A stretch of 64,000 nucleotides of DNA from an uncultured Pseudomonadota bacterium (GTDB taxonomy: Bacteria; Myxococcota_A; UBA796; JAFGLY01). A program made the translations under genes and the position numbers. Positions 20,886 through 28,663 of this stretch are shown here, in pieces. The DNA is taken from the NCBI GenBank assembly GCA_937912125.1, contig CALDOK010000393.1, forward strand, positions 1 to 64,000, written 5' to 3'. The notes under the pieces were generated by a model. The model saw nothing but the letters and a program-made list of their open reading frames with translations. It made no database searches and had not been told where the DNA came from. How positions within the stretch are numbered: the stretch's first letter is position 1; every line of letters begins with the position of its first letter.

Positions 20886-21725
20886 TCAGGCGTCCACCAA
20901 CAGCCCAACGCCGCAGATCCAGGCACCATAGAGGTACCCGAGCAGCAGCTGCATGGCCTTGATGTCGGGGTTGTCGGTAGGCTCGCCCAGCACGAGGTCG
21001 GTGCGCGCTCGGCGCTGCTCCATGTCGGTCAGGGAGAGCAGGGTCTGCAGGGGGGCAGGGTCGAGGGTGGTGGGGACCTCGCCGTCGAAGGCCAGCGCGC
21101 CCAGCCACATGAGCACCAGGGCGCAGTGGGTGGGCTCGAGGTGGCTGCCCACCCCGAACAGGGCCTGGAAGAGCTGGTTGGTGTCCACGGTGGTCTTGGC
21201 GAACCAGGCCTTGCGCAGGACCACCGTCTGGGGCTCGGGCGCGGTGAGCAGCCCGCGCTCGCGCCACTGAGCGATCAGCTCGCCGGTGTAGCCGAAGTCG
21301 CGCAGGGCATCGCACAGCAGCTTGTGGCCCAGGGTGCCCGAGGGCTGGATGCGGCCTGCGAGCCACAGCTCGGCGTCGGGCCCGATGGGGTAGGGGACGA
21401 AGCCCAGGCAGCCGTAGGGTTGGTTGCCGAGGTTGGCCGGGCAGTCTGGGCAGTCCCCGTCGTGCTCCTGGAGCGGGGCGGACTCGGCCAGCAGGTCCAC
21501 CACGCTGACCTTGCGCTCCTGGCGCCCCTCGGCGGTCTCCACCACCACGGTGATCACGGGCCGGTCCAGGGGTACGCCGGCGCCCTGGAGCTGGCCGGCC
21601 ACGGCCATGGCCTGGCTGCGGGACTTCCGCATGCGGATCATGGCCTCGGTGCCTTCCGTGGGGTCGCCATCGCCGAACGCCCGCTTGGCGTCGCAGTCGA
21701 GGTGAACGATGAGGTCAGCGCCCAT
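20886..21725 (-). CDS. Conserved-looking hypothetical protein with Cys cluster
   Basis: A 279-residue cytoplasmic-looking protein I do not recognise. The ATG follows AGGAG by seven bases. An N-terminal half starting MGADLIVHLDCDAKRAFG is followed by a Cys cluster DCPDCPANLGNQPYGCLG (about 92-109) that could bind a metal, then a mixed helical region and a C-terminal hydrophobic stretch (AMQLLLGYLYGAWICGVGLL). It is transcribed towards the OmpA/TSP3 run and away from the secreted-protein gene at 21887, from which it is separated by about 160 bases containing two direct TGGTGACC boxes (21806 and 21829). Confidence 0.8.
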   Translation of the reverse strand: MGADLIVHLDCDAKRAFGDGDPTEGTEAMIRMRKSRSQAMAVAGQLQGAGVPLDRPVITVVVETAEGRQERKVSVVDLLAESAPLQEHDGDCPDCPANLGNQPYGCLGFVPYPIGPDAELWLAGRIQPSGTLGHKLLCDALRDFGYTGELIAQWRERGLLTAPEPQTVVLRKAWFAKTTVDTNQLFQALFGVGSHLEPTHCALVLMWLGALAFDGEVPTTLDPAPLQTLLSLTDMEQRRARTDLVLGEPTDNPDIKAMQLLLGYLYGAWICGVGLLVDA

Positions 21726-21886
21726 GGTGGTCTCCTGGAGGGGGAAGCGGAGGGCGGGGGGTGTGGGACACGGCCGGAACAGCAGGGGTAACGCCCTTGA
21801 CCCCGTGGTGACCCCGCAGCCTGGCTCCTGGTGACCTAAGGTGGCTGCGCAACCCGCCTGGACCCTTCCGTCCCGTGGAGACCCCC

Positions 21887-22780
21887 ATGATCACCTGGAT
21901 CATTCTCGCCGCCAGTGTCGCCTCCGCTCAGGACTGCCAGCCAGTCTCCGCTGAGCGCATGTCCAGCACCATGCAGCAGGCCCTGATCGACTTCGCCACC
22001 CTGGACGAGGAGAGCTTCGACGCTGCCACACGGCGGGCCCATGACGAGCTGCCCTGCCTGGACGAGGTCCTGCTGCCCCCCAGCGCAGCCGCGTTCCACC
22101 GGCTGATGGGGCTGCAGGCCTTCTCCGCCGGCCAGGACGAGGTCGCGGTGATCTCCTTCCGGGCCTCGATGAACATCGAGCCCGACTACGAGCTCTCCGG
22201 CAAGATCGCGCCCGAGGGCGGCAAGCTGCACCGCCTGTGGCTCGAAGCCAAGGACGGCCCGAGCCCCCAGGTGGGCCTGTTCCGCACGCCGGGCGGTATG
22301 TACGCCTGGGTCGATGGCGCCGAAGGTGCGCTGCAGGCCGAGGATCTGCCCAGCATCGTGCAGTATGGCGTCACCGACGATCAGGTGGCCTGGACCCGCT
22401 ACCTGCCGCCTGGTGAGCTGCCGCCCACCACCATGCCCGGCGTCGGCTTGGCCATCACCCAGGCCCCCCCCGCGCCCGATGCCGTGCCCGTGTCGGTGGT
22501 CGCCGGTGCCCCCACCGCGCGCCCCGATCTCGTGGACGCCCAGCCCCCCCAGAAGACCAAGAGCGGAGGCAGGGGCGGCCTCATCGCCGCCACCGTGGTC
22601 TCCGGTGTCATGGCGGGCGGCCTGTTCGGCGGCGCCAGCTACATGCGCGGCGAGTACGACCGCTACCCCACCCGGGAGAACTACCTCGTGACCAACGGCG
22701 CCTTCGTTGGCGCCATCGGTATGGGCGCCGCCACGGTCACCTTCGGCAGCCTGGCGGTGATCACGAGCGCGGGGCGCTGA
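21887..22780 (+). CDS. Secreted protein with TPR-like region and C-terminal membrane helices
   Basis: A 297-residue protein. The ATG at 21887 has GTGGAG six bases upstream, better than the GTG at 21875, which lies inside that site. The signal peptide is MITWIILAASVASA, followed by QDC. Residues 20-130 are helical, with the spacing DFATLDEESFDAATRRAHDE and CLDE seen in the protein at 20209-20826. A Pro-rich linker with an APTARPDL segment follows, and the end has two Gly-rich hydrophobic helices (GLIAATVVSGVMAGGLFGG and the last 30 residues). Probably anchored in the envelope; no catalytic motif. Its end overlaps the convergent gene by 20 bases. Confidence 0.8.
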   Translation: MITWIILAASVASAQDCQPVSAERMSSTMQQALIDFATLDEESFDAATRRAHDELPCLDEVLLPPSAAAFHRLMGLQAFSAGQDEVAVISFRASMNIEPDYELSGKIAPEGGKLHRLWLEAKDGPSPQVGLFRTPGGMYAWVDGAEGALQAEDLPSIVQYGVTDDQVAWTRYLPPGELPPTTMPGVGLAITQAPPAPDAVPVSVVAGAPTARPDLVDAQPPQKTKSGGRGGLIAATVVSGVMAGGLFGGASYMRGEYDRYPTRENYLVTNGAFVGAIGMGAATVTFGSLAVITSAGR

Positions 22781-23144
22781 TCCGGGCCGCCTGGATGGCG
22801 TCGACGACCCTGCGCCAGTCCCGCGCCCGGGCCAGGGTGGCATCGGCCACGGGTAGGCGGGTGTCCTGCAGGAAGAGCTGCCGGCCCCGGACCTCCAGCT
22901 GGTCGAGCCGCGGGAAGAAGCTCTGCCGACGCACTCCGCCCAGGCGGTTGTAGATCTCCAGCCGGTTCTGGAACAGCGTGAAGGAAGGGGTGACCGCCCA
23001 GCTGTAGGCCAGCGCCAGGTTCAGCAGCCCGATGACGCCCAGCAGTACGTCCTCGTAGGCTGCCGCGCCGGCTGTGAAGCCGATGGCGAGGATCAGGGTG
23101 CCCAGGCCGATGGCGCCGTGGGCCCGGACAGGGATGGGTTCCAT
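22761..23144 (-). CDS. Small two-helix membrane protein
   Basis: A 127-residue protein with two adjacent hydrophobic helices (about 10-32 and 34-52), followed by a cytoplasmic-looking part (TLFQNRLEIYNRLGG, RLDQLEVRGRQLFLQD) that resembles the beta-rich PH-like domains of small bacterial membrane proteins. This assignment is by general shape only. No strong ribosome site is seen. Its last 20 bases overlap the end of the convergent secreted-protein gene. It is divergent from the HAD gene, 68 bases away. Confidence 0.72.
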   Translation of the reverse strand: MEPIPVRAHGAIGLGTLILAIGFTAGAAAYEDVLLGVIGLLNLALAYSWAVTPSFTLFQNRLEIYNRLGGVRRQSFFPRLDQLEVRGRQLFLQDTRLPVADATLARARDWRRVVDAIQAARISAPRS

Positions 23145-23212
23145 GGGCCGCTGGCTAATCGGATGGTCGGGATCGCGCCCATGGCCTGGGGCCGGTGAGA
23201 TAGGACCATGTG

Positions 23213-23824
23213 ATGCACGCTGCCATCCGCGCCGTCATCTTCGACCTCGGCCAGGTGCTGCTCGCCTACGACGAGCACTTGGTCTTCCGCGCCATCGAGG
23301 GCCTCGGGCCTCGGCGCTCGCCTTACGAGGTGTTCGGCGATCCCCTGGCCTGGGCGCTGCAAGATCTGGCCGAGGCGGGCGGCATCACGCCGGCGGGCAT
23401 GGTGGTCCAGCTCAACCGGGTCTTCGGCCTCGAGATCCCCGAAGCCGCCTGGGCTTCGGCCTGGGCCGCCGGCTGCACTGGGCCTGTGCCGGGCATGCTC
23501 GAGCTCCTGGCGCGGCTCGAGCCCCGGACCACCGTGGGGGTTCTGTCCAACACGGTCCCCTGGCACTGGGCGTCGGGCCTCGCGCAGATCCCCCCCCTGC
23601 GGCGGTGGGAGCACTGCTTTCTGTCCTACGAGCTGGGCTGCCGGAAGCCGGGGGAGCGCATCTACCGCCTGACCCTCGAGGGCCTGGGTCTGCCCGCCGA
23701 GCAGGTGGTGTTCATCGATGACCGGCCCGAGAACATCCGGGGGGCGCGCGCGGTGGGCATGCACGGGGTGCTGTTCGAGGGCAGCGCGGCCTTGGAGCAC
23801 GCGCTGGCGTCGCTGGGCGTCTGA
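23213..23824 (+). CDS. HAD-superfamily hydrolase (YihX-like)
   Basis: A 203-residue cytoplasmic enzyme of the haloacid-dehalogenase superfamily. Motif I is VIFDLGQVLL, with the nucleophile Asp but Gly in place of the usual second Asp, as in the YihX / glucose-1-phosphatase group. Motif II is LSNT, motif III is the Lys of GCRKPGERIY, and motif IV is FIDDRPENI. A helical cap lies between motifs I and II. The expected reaction is dephosphorylation of a small metabolite. The ATG at 23213 directly follows an in-frame GTG at 23210; either may start translation. Confidence 0.9.
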   Translation: MHAAIRAVIFDLGQVLLAYDEHLVFRAIEGLGPRRSPYEVFGDPLAWALQDLAEAGGITPAGMVVQLNRVFGLEIPEAAWASAWAAGCTGPVPGMLELLARLEPRTTVGVLSNTVPWHWASGLAQIPPLRRWEHCFLSYELGCRKPGERIYRLTLEGLGLPAEQVVFIDDRPENIRGARAVGMHGVLFEGSAALEHALASLGV

Positions 23825-23879
23825 TCGCCTCGCCTGGGGTGGTGCGGGGTGGCCGCCTTCACGCTGGTCACGACGTGGA

Positions 23880-25553
23880 TCAGCTGCCCCCGTCTTGGGC
23901 CAGGTGCCACCCTTCCAGCCCGTACCAGGGTGCCTCGATGCCGACGCTCACGCCCTCCAGCCGGCGGCTCACCGCCACGATCTCGTCGGCCCAGTACAGG
24001 AACAGGTAGGGCTGGTCCTGGTACACGGTGGCCTGCATGGCCTGCCAGGTGCTCACGGCGACCTCGGGGGTCCCGGCTGTCATGCCTCGTTCGATGAGGG
24101 CGTCGACCTCGGGGTTGGCGTAGCCGATCCAGTTCCACTGGGCGTCGGGGCCGGAGTGCCAGATGGGTGTTGGATCCACGTACAGCGAGGCGGACCAACC
24201 TCCCAGCAGGGCGTCGAACTCGCCGCGCTGCGCGCGGTCCATCCAGGTGGCGCGCTCCACGGTGGTGATGTCCACGGCCACACCGATCTTGGCCAGGTCC
24301 GCCTGGACATAGACGCCGGCCTGGGCCCTGGACGCGGCGCTGGCCTGGGTGAGGAGCTCGAAGCGGAAGGCCACCCCGTCGCGATCCAGGACGCCATCTC
24401 CGTCGCTGTCGCGCCAGCCCATGGCCGCGAGGGTGGTGCGGGCCGAGGCGGGGTCGTGGCCGATGGGCGTGATGCCCTTGCCCGACATGCCAGCCAAGGC
24501 CGGGTTGATGGCGCCCACGGCGGGTTCGGCGTAGGTCTCGCCCGTGGCGGGGTCGTAGAACAGGTCGCGCATGATGGCGTCGATGTCCACCGCCTGAGCC
24601 AGGGCGCGGCGCACCCTGGGATCGCCCAGCAGAGGGTGGGGCTCGTCCCCGGCACGGGCCTGCTGGTTCCAGCCCACGTAGACCAGGCTGCGGGGACCAC
24701 GGCGGTGGAAGGTCAGCTCGGCTTGCTCGGGGGGCAGGGTGGCCAGGTCCTGGACGCGGATATCCGCCACGATGTCCAGGCGCCCTTCGCGCAGCTCGAG
24801 CAGCCGGGTGGCGTACTCGGGGATGATGCGGAACACGACGCGATCGATCCGAGGCGCGCAGGCACCCGGGCCTTCGCCCCAGGGCCGGGCCGTGAGGCCG
24901 ATCTGGGTGCCCGGCTCCCAGGCGTCCAGCTGCCAGCAGCCGTTGAGCACCGGCGCCCGGTTGAACCCGTGGCCGCGAAGCTCCTCGGCGGGCGTCCCGG
25001 CCAGCAGGTGCTCGGGCAGGATCACCACGCCCCCCAGCTGGGACTGCACCTGATCGAGGCGCATGGGCTGGGTGTAGCGGAGGCGCAGGCTGTGCTCGTC
25101 GATGACGCTCACGCCGCCGGGTTCGATCTGGCTGGCGCCACCCACCAGGCGGCTGCCCACCTGGGGATCCGCCAACAGGCCGAAGGTGAAGGCCACATCC
25201 TGGGCGCGCACGGGCTGGCCGTCGTGCCAGGTGGAGTCGGGCCGGAGCTGCAGCTCGAGCTCACGGCCGTCCTGGGACAGGGACCAGCGCTGCGCCAGGC
25301 CGGAGCTGTACACCAGCCGCCCGCCCTCGAAGTGGGAGCTGAACAGGAACAGGGACAGCGGCTCGGAGACGATGGCGTCCAAGGCGCTGCGGGCAAAGTG
25401 CTGGTTCAGCGAGCCGAGGTCGGCTTGGATGCCCACGAAGGCCACCCGCTCTCCGGGCGTGGGGGGGCTGGGCTGGTCCGAGGCGTCCTGGGTGCAGCCG
25501 AGGAGCAGCAGTGCAGCACAGGGGGCGGTGAGGATGGCGTGGTGCCAGGGCAT
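23880..25553 (-). CDS. ABC transporter substrate-binding lipoprotein, peptide/nickel family 5
   Basis: A 557-residue lipoprotein with lipobox LLGC at about residue 20. I start at the ATG at 25553, which has AAGGA six bases upstream; a longer frame from 25589 lacks one. The body is a full-length family 5 solute-binding protein (DppA/OppA/NikA type): WSLSQDGRELELQLRPD, WHDGQPVRAQDVAFTF, RVRRALAQAVDIDAI and DPASARTTLAAMGW are characteristic. It captures peptides or similar ligands in the periplasm and delivers them to the permeases encoded upstream. A short DSDGDGVLDRDG insert looks like a calcium-binding loop. It is the last gene of a three-gene operon with no ATPase. Confidence 0.93.
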   Translation of the reverse strand: MPWHHAILTAPCAALLLLGCTQDASDQPSPPTPGERVAFVGIQADLGSLNQHFARSALDAIVSEPLSLFLFSSHFEGGRLVYSSGLAQRWSLSQDGRELELQLRPDSTWHDGQPVRAQDVAFTFGLLADPQVGSRLVGGASQIEPGGVSVIDEHSLRLRYTQPMRLDQVQSQLGGVVILPEHLLAGTPAEELRGHGFNRAPVLNGCWQLDAWEPGTQIGLTARPWGEGPGACAPRIDRVVFRIIPEYATRLLELREGRLDIVADIRVQDLATLPPEQAELTFHRRGPRSLVYVGWNQQARAGDEPHPLLGDPRVRRALAQAVDIDAIMRDLFYDPATGETYAEPAVGAINPALAGMSGKGITPIGHDPASARTTLAAMGWRDSDGDGVLDRDGVAFRFELLTQASAASRAQAGVYVQADLAKIGVAVDITTVERATWMDRAQRGEFDALLGGWSASLYVDPTPIWHSGPDAQWNWIGYANPEVDALIERGMTAGTPEVAVSTWQAMQATVYQDQPYLFLYWADEIVAVSRRLEGVSVGIEAPWYGLEGWHLAQDGGS

Positions 25554-25619
25554 TGCGTCCTTGGGAACGGAGTGAGGCACGCGCCTCATAGCGTCCGAGC
25601 CCCGCTGGGAACAGCCGAA

Positions 25620-26702
25620 CTAGTCCTCGCTCGCCGCTTCGGCCAACAGCTCGAGCCCGATCACGAGGCCCACCAGCGCCAGTCCAGGGAAGGTGCTGAT
25701 CCACCAGGCACTGTGCAACCACTCGCGGCCCAGCGCGATGGTGGCCCCCCAGCTGGGCGTGGGCTGGGGAACGCCCAGCCCCAGGAAGGACAGGGACGCC
25801 TCGATCAGCACCACCCGTCCCAGGTTCAAGGTGGCGTGGACCAGCACCGGGGAGAGCACCTCCGGCAGCAGGTGTACCCTCAGAATCCGCCAGGTGGGCA
25901 GGCCCAGGGCCCGAGCGCTCCGAGCCACGGGGCCGTCCGCCAGGCTGCGCACGCTGGCGCGCACCATGCGGGCCATGGTCATCCAGCCCGTGGCGCCCAG
26001 CACGACGACCACGGCCATCAGGCTGGCGGGGCCCGATAGCCGCAGCAGGCCCAGCACGGCCAATGCGAGCACCAGCCTGGGGAGGGCCAGGAACAGGTCG
26101 GCTGTGCCTGTGATCAGGCGCTCGAGCAGTCCTCCGTACCAGCCTGCCAGGGCCCCCAGGCTGCAGCCGATGCCCACCGACATGCCCACCGACAGCAGCC
26201 CGAGGCCCATGGACACCCGCCCCCCCCACAGCAGCCTGGACAGCAGGTCGCGGCCGTGCAGATCGCCCCCCAGCCAGCAGCCGGGGGAGGGTGGCGCCAG
26301 GCTGGGCACCGTCCCTGGCGCCAGGGGATCGAAGGGCGCCAGCAGGGGCGCCAGAGCCGAGCACAGCACCAGCAGGGTCACCAGGCAGAGCCCCACCACG
26401 GCACGGGGCTTGGCCCGCAGCTGGGCCCACGGGCTTGGGCCTCGGTCGTTCGGGCTCTCAGCGGGGGGCTTGGCGATCCTCCATGCGGCGACGACCACCA
26501 GCGCCACCGCGGCCAGCCAGGTCAGGCCTGCCAGGCCGGGGCCCAGCCAGGAGGAGAGGGCGGTGGCGGGCGTGGTCAGCATGGCGGGCAGTCGCAGCAG
26601 CCCGGGCACAGCCGCCGTCACGGGCAGCAGCAGCGCCAGCGCGATGGCGCCCTCCGGCCATCCCGGCCGGCGAGGGCCGCCGTGGTGGAGTGGACTCACC
26701 AT
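25620..26702 (-). CDS. ABC transporter permease, DppC/OppC type, with N-terminal extension
   Basis: A 360-residue inner-membrane permease. The C-terminal 260 residues are a normal DppC: the LAPFDPLAPG periplasmic segment, GGDLHGRDLLSRLLWGGR, and the ATPase-contacting EAA loop ARALGLPTWRILRVHLLPEV. Before them is an extension of about 100 residues with two extra hydrophobic helices (about 20-37 and 55-74), not usual for the family. It overlaps the upstream permease gene by seven bases and precedes the binding-protein gene by 66, so the three form one operon. No nucleotide-binding subunit is encoded with it. Confidence 0.92.
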   Translation of the reverse strand: MVSPLHHGGPRRPGWPEGAIALALLLPVTAAVPGLLRLPAMLTTPATALSSWLGPGLAGLTWLAAVALVVVAAWRIAKPPAESPNDRGPSPWAQLRAKPRAVVGLCLVTLLVLCSALAPLLAPFDPLAPGTVPSLAPPSPGCWLGGDLHGRDLLSRLLWGGRVSMGLGLLSVGMSVGIGCSLGALAGWYGGLLERLITGTADLFLALPRLVLALAVLGLLRLSGPASLMAVVVVLGATGWMTMARMVRASVRSLADGPVARSARALGLPTWRILRVHLLPEVLSPVLVHATLNLGRVVLIEASLSFLGLGVPQPTPSWGATIALGREWLHSAWWISTFPGLALVGLVIGLELLAEAASED

Positions 26703-27670
26703 CGATCGCCCTGGCGCAGACGGGGATCCAGCGCCGCACCTGCCGTGTCCGCCAGCAGGGAGCCGAGCACCACCAGCGCGGCGTAGAACAGGAAGCAGGC
26801 CAGGACGACGGGAGAGTCCCGATCCAGGATGGCCTGGACCATCAGCCGCCCCATGCCTGGCCAGGCGAACACGGACTCCACCACCACCGAACCCGAGATG
26901 AGGGCCGGAAGGGACACCCCCGCCAAGGTCAGTACGGGCGCCATGGCTGCAGGCAGGGCGTGGCGGAACAGCACACGGCGGGGAGACAGCCGCATGGCCC
27001 GGGCGGTGCGGATGTAGTCGGCGTCCAACACGCCCAGCAGCGCGGCCCGCTGGTGACGGGCCACCCAGGCCACCGACGGGAGCAGCAGGGTGACCATGGG
27101 CAGGATCAGGTGCTGCAGGTGATCCAGTGACCCAGCGGCCCAGCCCATGGTGGCGTGGTTCCAGGAGCTCACACCCGACGAGGGCAGCAGCGCCAGGCCT
27201 CCCGACAGCCCCATCACCAGCAACATCCCCAGCCAGAACTCGGGCATGGCGAAGGCGGTGAGCAGCAGCAGCCCGACGGCGCCTTCCCGGCGGGTTCCCG
27301 CCCGTGCCGCCTGCCAGACCCCGAGGGGGATGCCCAAGCCGAAGCCGAGCAGCAGCGCCAGGCCCGAGAGCCCGAGGGTCGCGGGCAGGGCCTCGCCCAG
27401 CAGGTCCACCACGGGGCGCGCATGCACCAGGCTGTCACCCAGCTGGCCGCTGCCCAGGTTCCGCAGCAGCAGCAGGTAGCGCAGGTGTGCGGGTTGGTTC
27501 AGGCCCCACTGCTCGCGCAGCAGGTCCGCGTGCCCGGCGGGCAGATCGGGGTCCAGGAAGTGCAGCGACGCGTCGCCGGGTGCCAGCTCGAGCAGCACGA
27601 AGGTCAGGCTGACCACCAGCCACATCAGCAGCAGGGCGTATCCGGCGCGGCGTAGGAGCGAGCGGCCCAT
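26696..27670 (-). CDS. ABC transporter permease, DppB/OppB type
   Basis: A 324-residue permease and the first gene of the importer operon. The chosen ATG at 27670 has GAGGAG four bases upstream and begins MGRSLLRRAGYALLLMW, as DppB proteins do; the frame is open further upstream but without signals. The family features are the first helix followed by FVLLELAPGD, the GLNQPAHLRYLLLLRNLGSG segment, and the EAA loop ARAMRLSPRRVLFRHALPAA. It forms a heterodimeric channel with the DppC-type protein. A pair of direct AAATGTCA boxes lies about 55 bases upstream. Confidence 0.92.
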   Translation of the reverse strand: MGRSLLRRAGYALLLMWLVVSLTFVLLELAPGDASLHFLDPDLPAGHADLLREQWGLNQPAHLRYLLLLRNLGSGQLGDSLVHARPVVDLLGEALPATLGLSGLALLLGFGLGIPLGVWQAARAGTRREGAVGLLLLTAFAMPEFWLGMLLVMGLSGGLALLPSSGVSSWNHATMGWAAGSLDHLQHLILPMVTLLLPSVAWVARHQRAALLGVLDADYIRTARAMRLSPRRVLFRHALPAAMAPVLTLAGVSLPALISGSVVVESVFAWPGMGRLMVQAILDRDSPVVLACFLFYAALVVLGSLLADTAGAALDPRLRQGDRW

Positions 27671-27723
27671 GGGGCTCCTCGGCAGAGGAGGCCGCAGGAT
27701 ACCTCGAGCTGTCGGCTTGGTCG

Positions 27724-27741
27724 AAATGTCAACAAATGTCA
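27724..27741. promoter_or_regulatory. Direct repeat AAATGTCA, spaced one helical turn
   Basis: Two copies of AAATGTCA at 27724-27731 and 27734-27741, start-to-start 10 bases. They are AT-rich in a very GC-rich surrounding and lie about 55 bases upstream of the importer operon start. This is the layout expected of a regulator binding to one face of DNA; which protein binds is unknown. Confidence 0.35.
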
Positions 27742-27776
27742 TCATGGCGTGGGATCCAACCCGCTGGTGCTCTGTC

Positions 27777-27816
27777 CTCGCGACGAATGTGGGGGGGGGT
27801 GGGCGCCATTCGCGAG
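27777..27816. promoter_or_regulatory. Hairpin with G-run loop upstream of sigma-like gene
   Basis: CTCG plus CGAATG (27777-27780 and 27784-27789, with a three-base bulge) pairs fully with CATTCGCGAG (27807-27816). The loop of 17 bases contains nine consecutive G residues. It lies about 90 bases before the GTG of the sigma-like gene, so it would be in the 5' leader if transcription begins upstream. There is no T-run; a terminator for either gene is unlikely. Confidence 0.35.
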
Positions 27817-27904
27817 CCTGAGGACGTTCCACTCGAGCTATGCAACGAAGCCTTCCCCTGGAACCAGAGCGAGTCTGGTGTGATGGACATCAAGGTGAAC
27901 AGCG

Positions 27905-28663
27905 GTGAGTGAGCGACCGGACCAAGCCCAGCGGAGCGCCGCACCCGGTCCGGGAGATGCCCCGCCCGCGACTGCACCGGGGTGTGCGGCGCCGTGCTCC
28001 GGTGGCCGCGTGGTGACCGAGGGCCCGCGCCCTCCGCTGGTGGTGTACGGCCCAGCGGACGACTCCCGCGAGCAGGACATCCTCCAGGGCATCCTCGCTC
28101 TCTCCGACCCAGAAGCCCGGATCACCGCGCTGTGGCACCTGTCTCACCGGCGGCTACTGGGGCGTGTGCTGCGGCGTCAGCTGCCCCTCGAGGTGGCTGA
28201 AGACATCGTCCAGGACGTGTTCTCGCTGCTGGCCGACCAGCTCGAGCGCGTGTGCGGGCCGCGGATCCTCGGCTGGTTGAACACGATGGTCGACTACGAG
28301 TGCGCCCGGCGCTTCTCCGAGCGTAGGCGCGCCCTCGCCAACCAGCGCGCGGTGGTCACCCAGCAGCTCTCTCTGGATCTGCACTCTTCGGGGCAGCCAG
28401 AGCGGCAGCTGGACAGCAGCCGCGATCTGGCGGTCGCGCTCGAGCTGCTGGTCACGCTCGAGCCGTTGGATGAACTCATCATGGGGGCGGCAGGTGGCGA
28501 TGCGTTCGAGACAGCACAGCTCATCGAGCGCATCCAGGGGAGCTTCGGCTTGCTGCTGACGCCCAGGGCACTGTACGAGCGACGGCGCAGGATTCGTCGA
28601 GACCTGGCCAACAGGCTCGCCAACCGGCGCAGGGGAAGTTCCCCGAGGGGTGATCATGACTGA
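27905..28663 (+). CDS. Sigma-70-like factor (region 2), partner of CHAT protein
   Basis: A 252-residue protein from a GTG start. After an N-terminal stretch of about 50 residues rich in Pro/Ala, residues about 60-140 match sigma-70 region 2: LWHLSHRRLLGRVLRRQL, then AEDIVQDVFSLLADQLE and a WLNTMVDYECARRFSERRRA segment (core-binding and -10 recognition helices). The C-terminal part has a possible helix-turn-helix (TPRALYERRRRIRRDL) where region 4 would be, though it is atypical. It therefore probably directs RNA polymerase to specific promoters. Its stop overlaps the next gene by eight bases, and that gene's product starts with an anti-sigma-like zinc motif, so the two proteins probably bind each other. 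Confidence 0.75.
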   Translation: MSERPDQAQRSAAPGPGDAPPATAPGCAAPCSGGRVVTEGPRPPLVVYGPADDSREQDILQGILALSDPEARITALWHLSHRRLLGRVLRRQLPLEVAEDIVQDVFSLLADQLERVCGPRILGWLNTMVDYECARRFSERRRALANQRAVVTQQLSLDLHSSGQPERQLDSSRDLAVALELLVTLEPLDELIMGAAGGDAFETAQLIERIQGSFGLLLTPRALYERRRRIRRDLANRLANRRRGSSPRGDHD

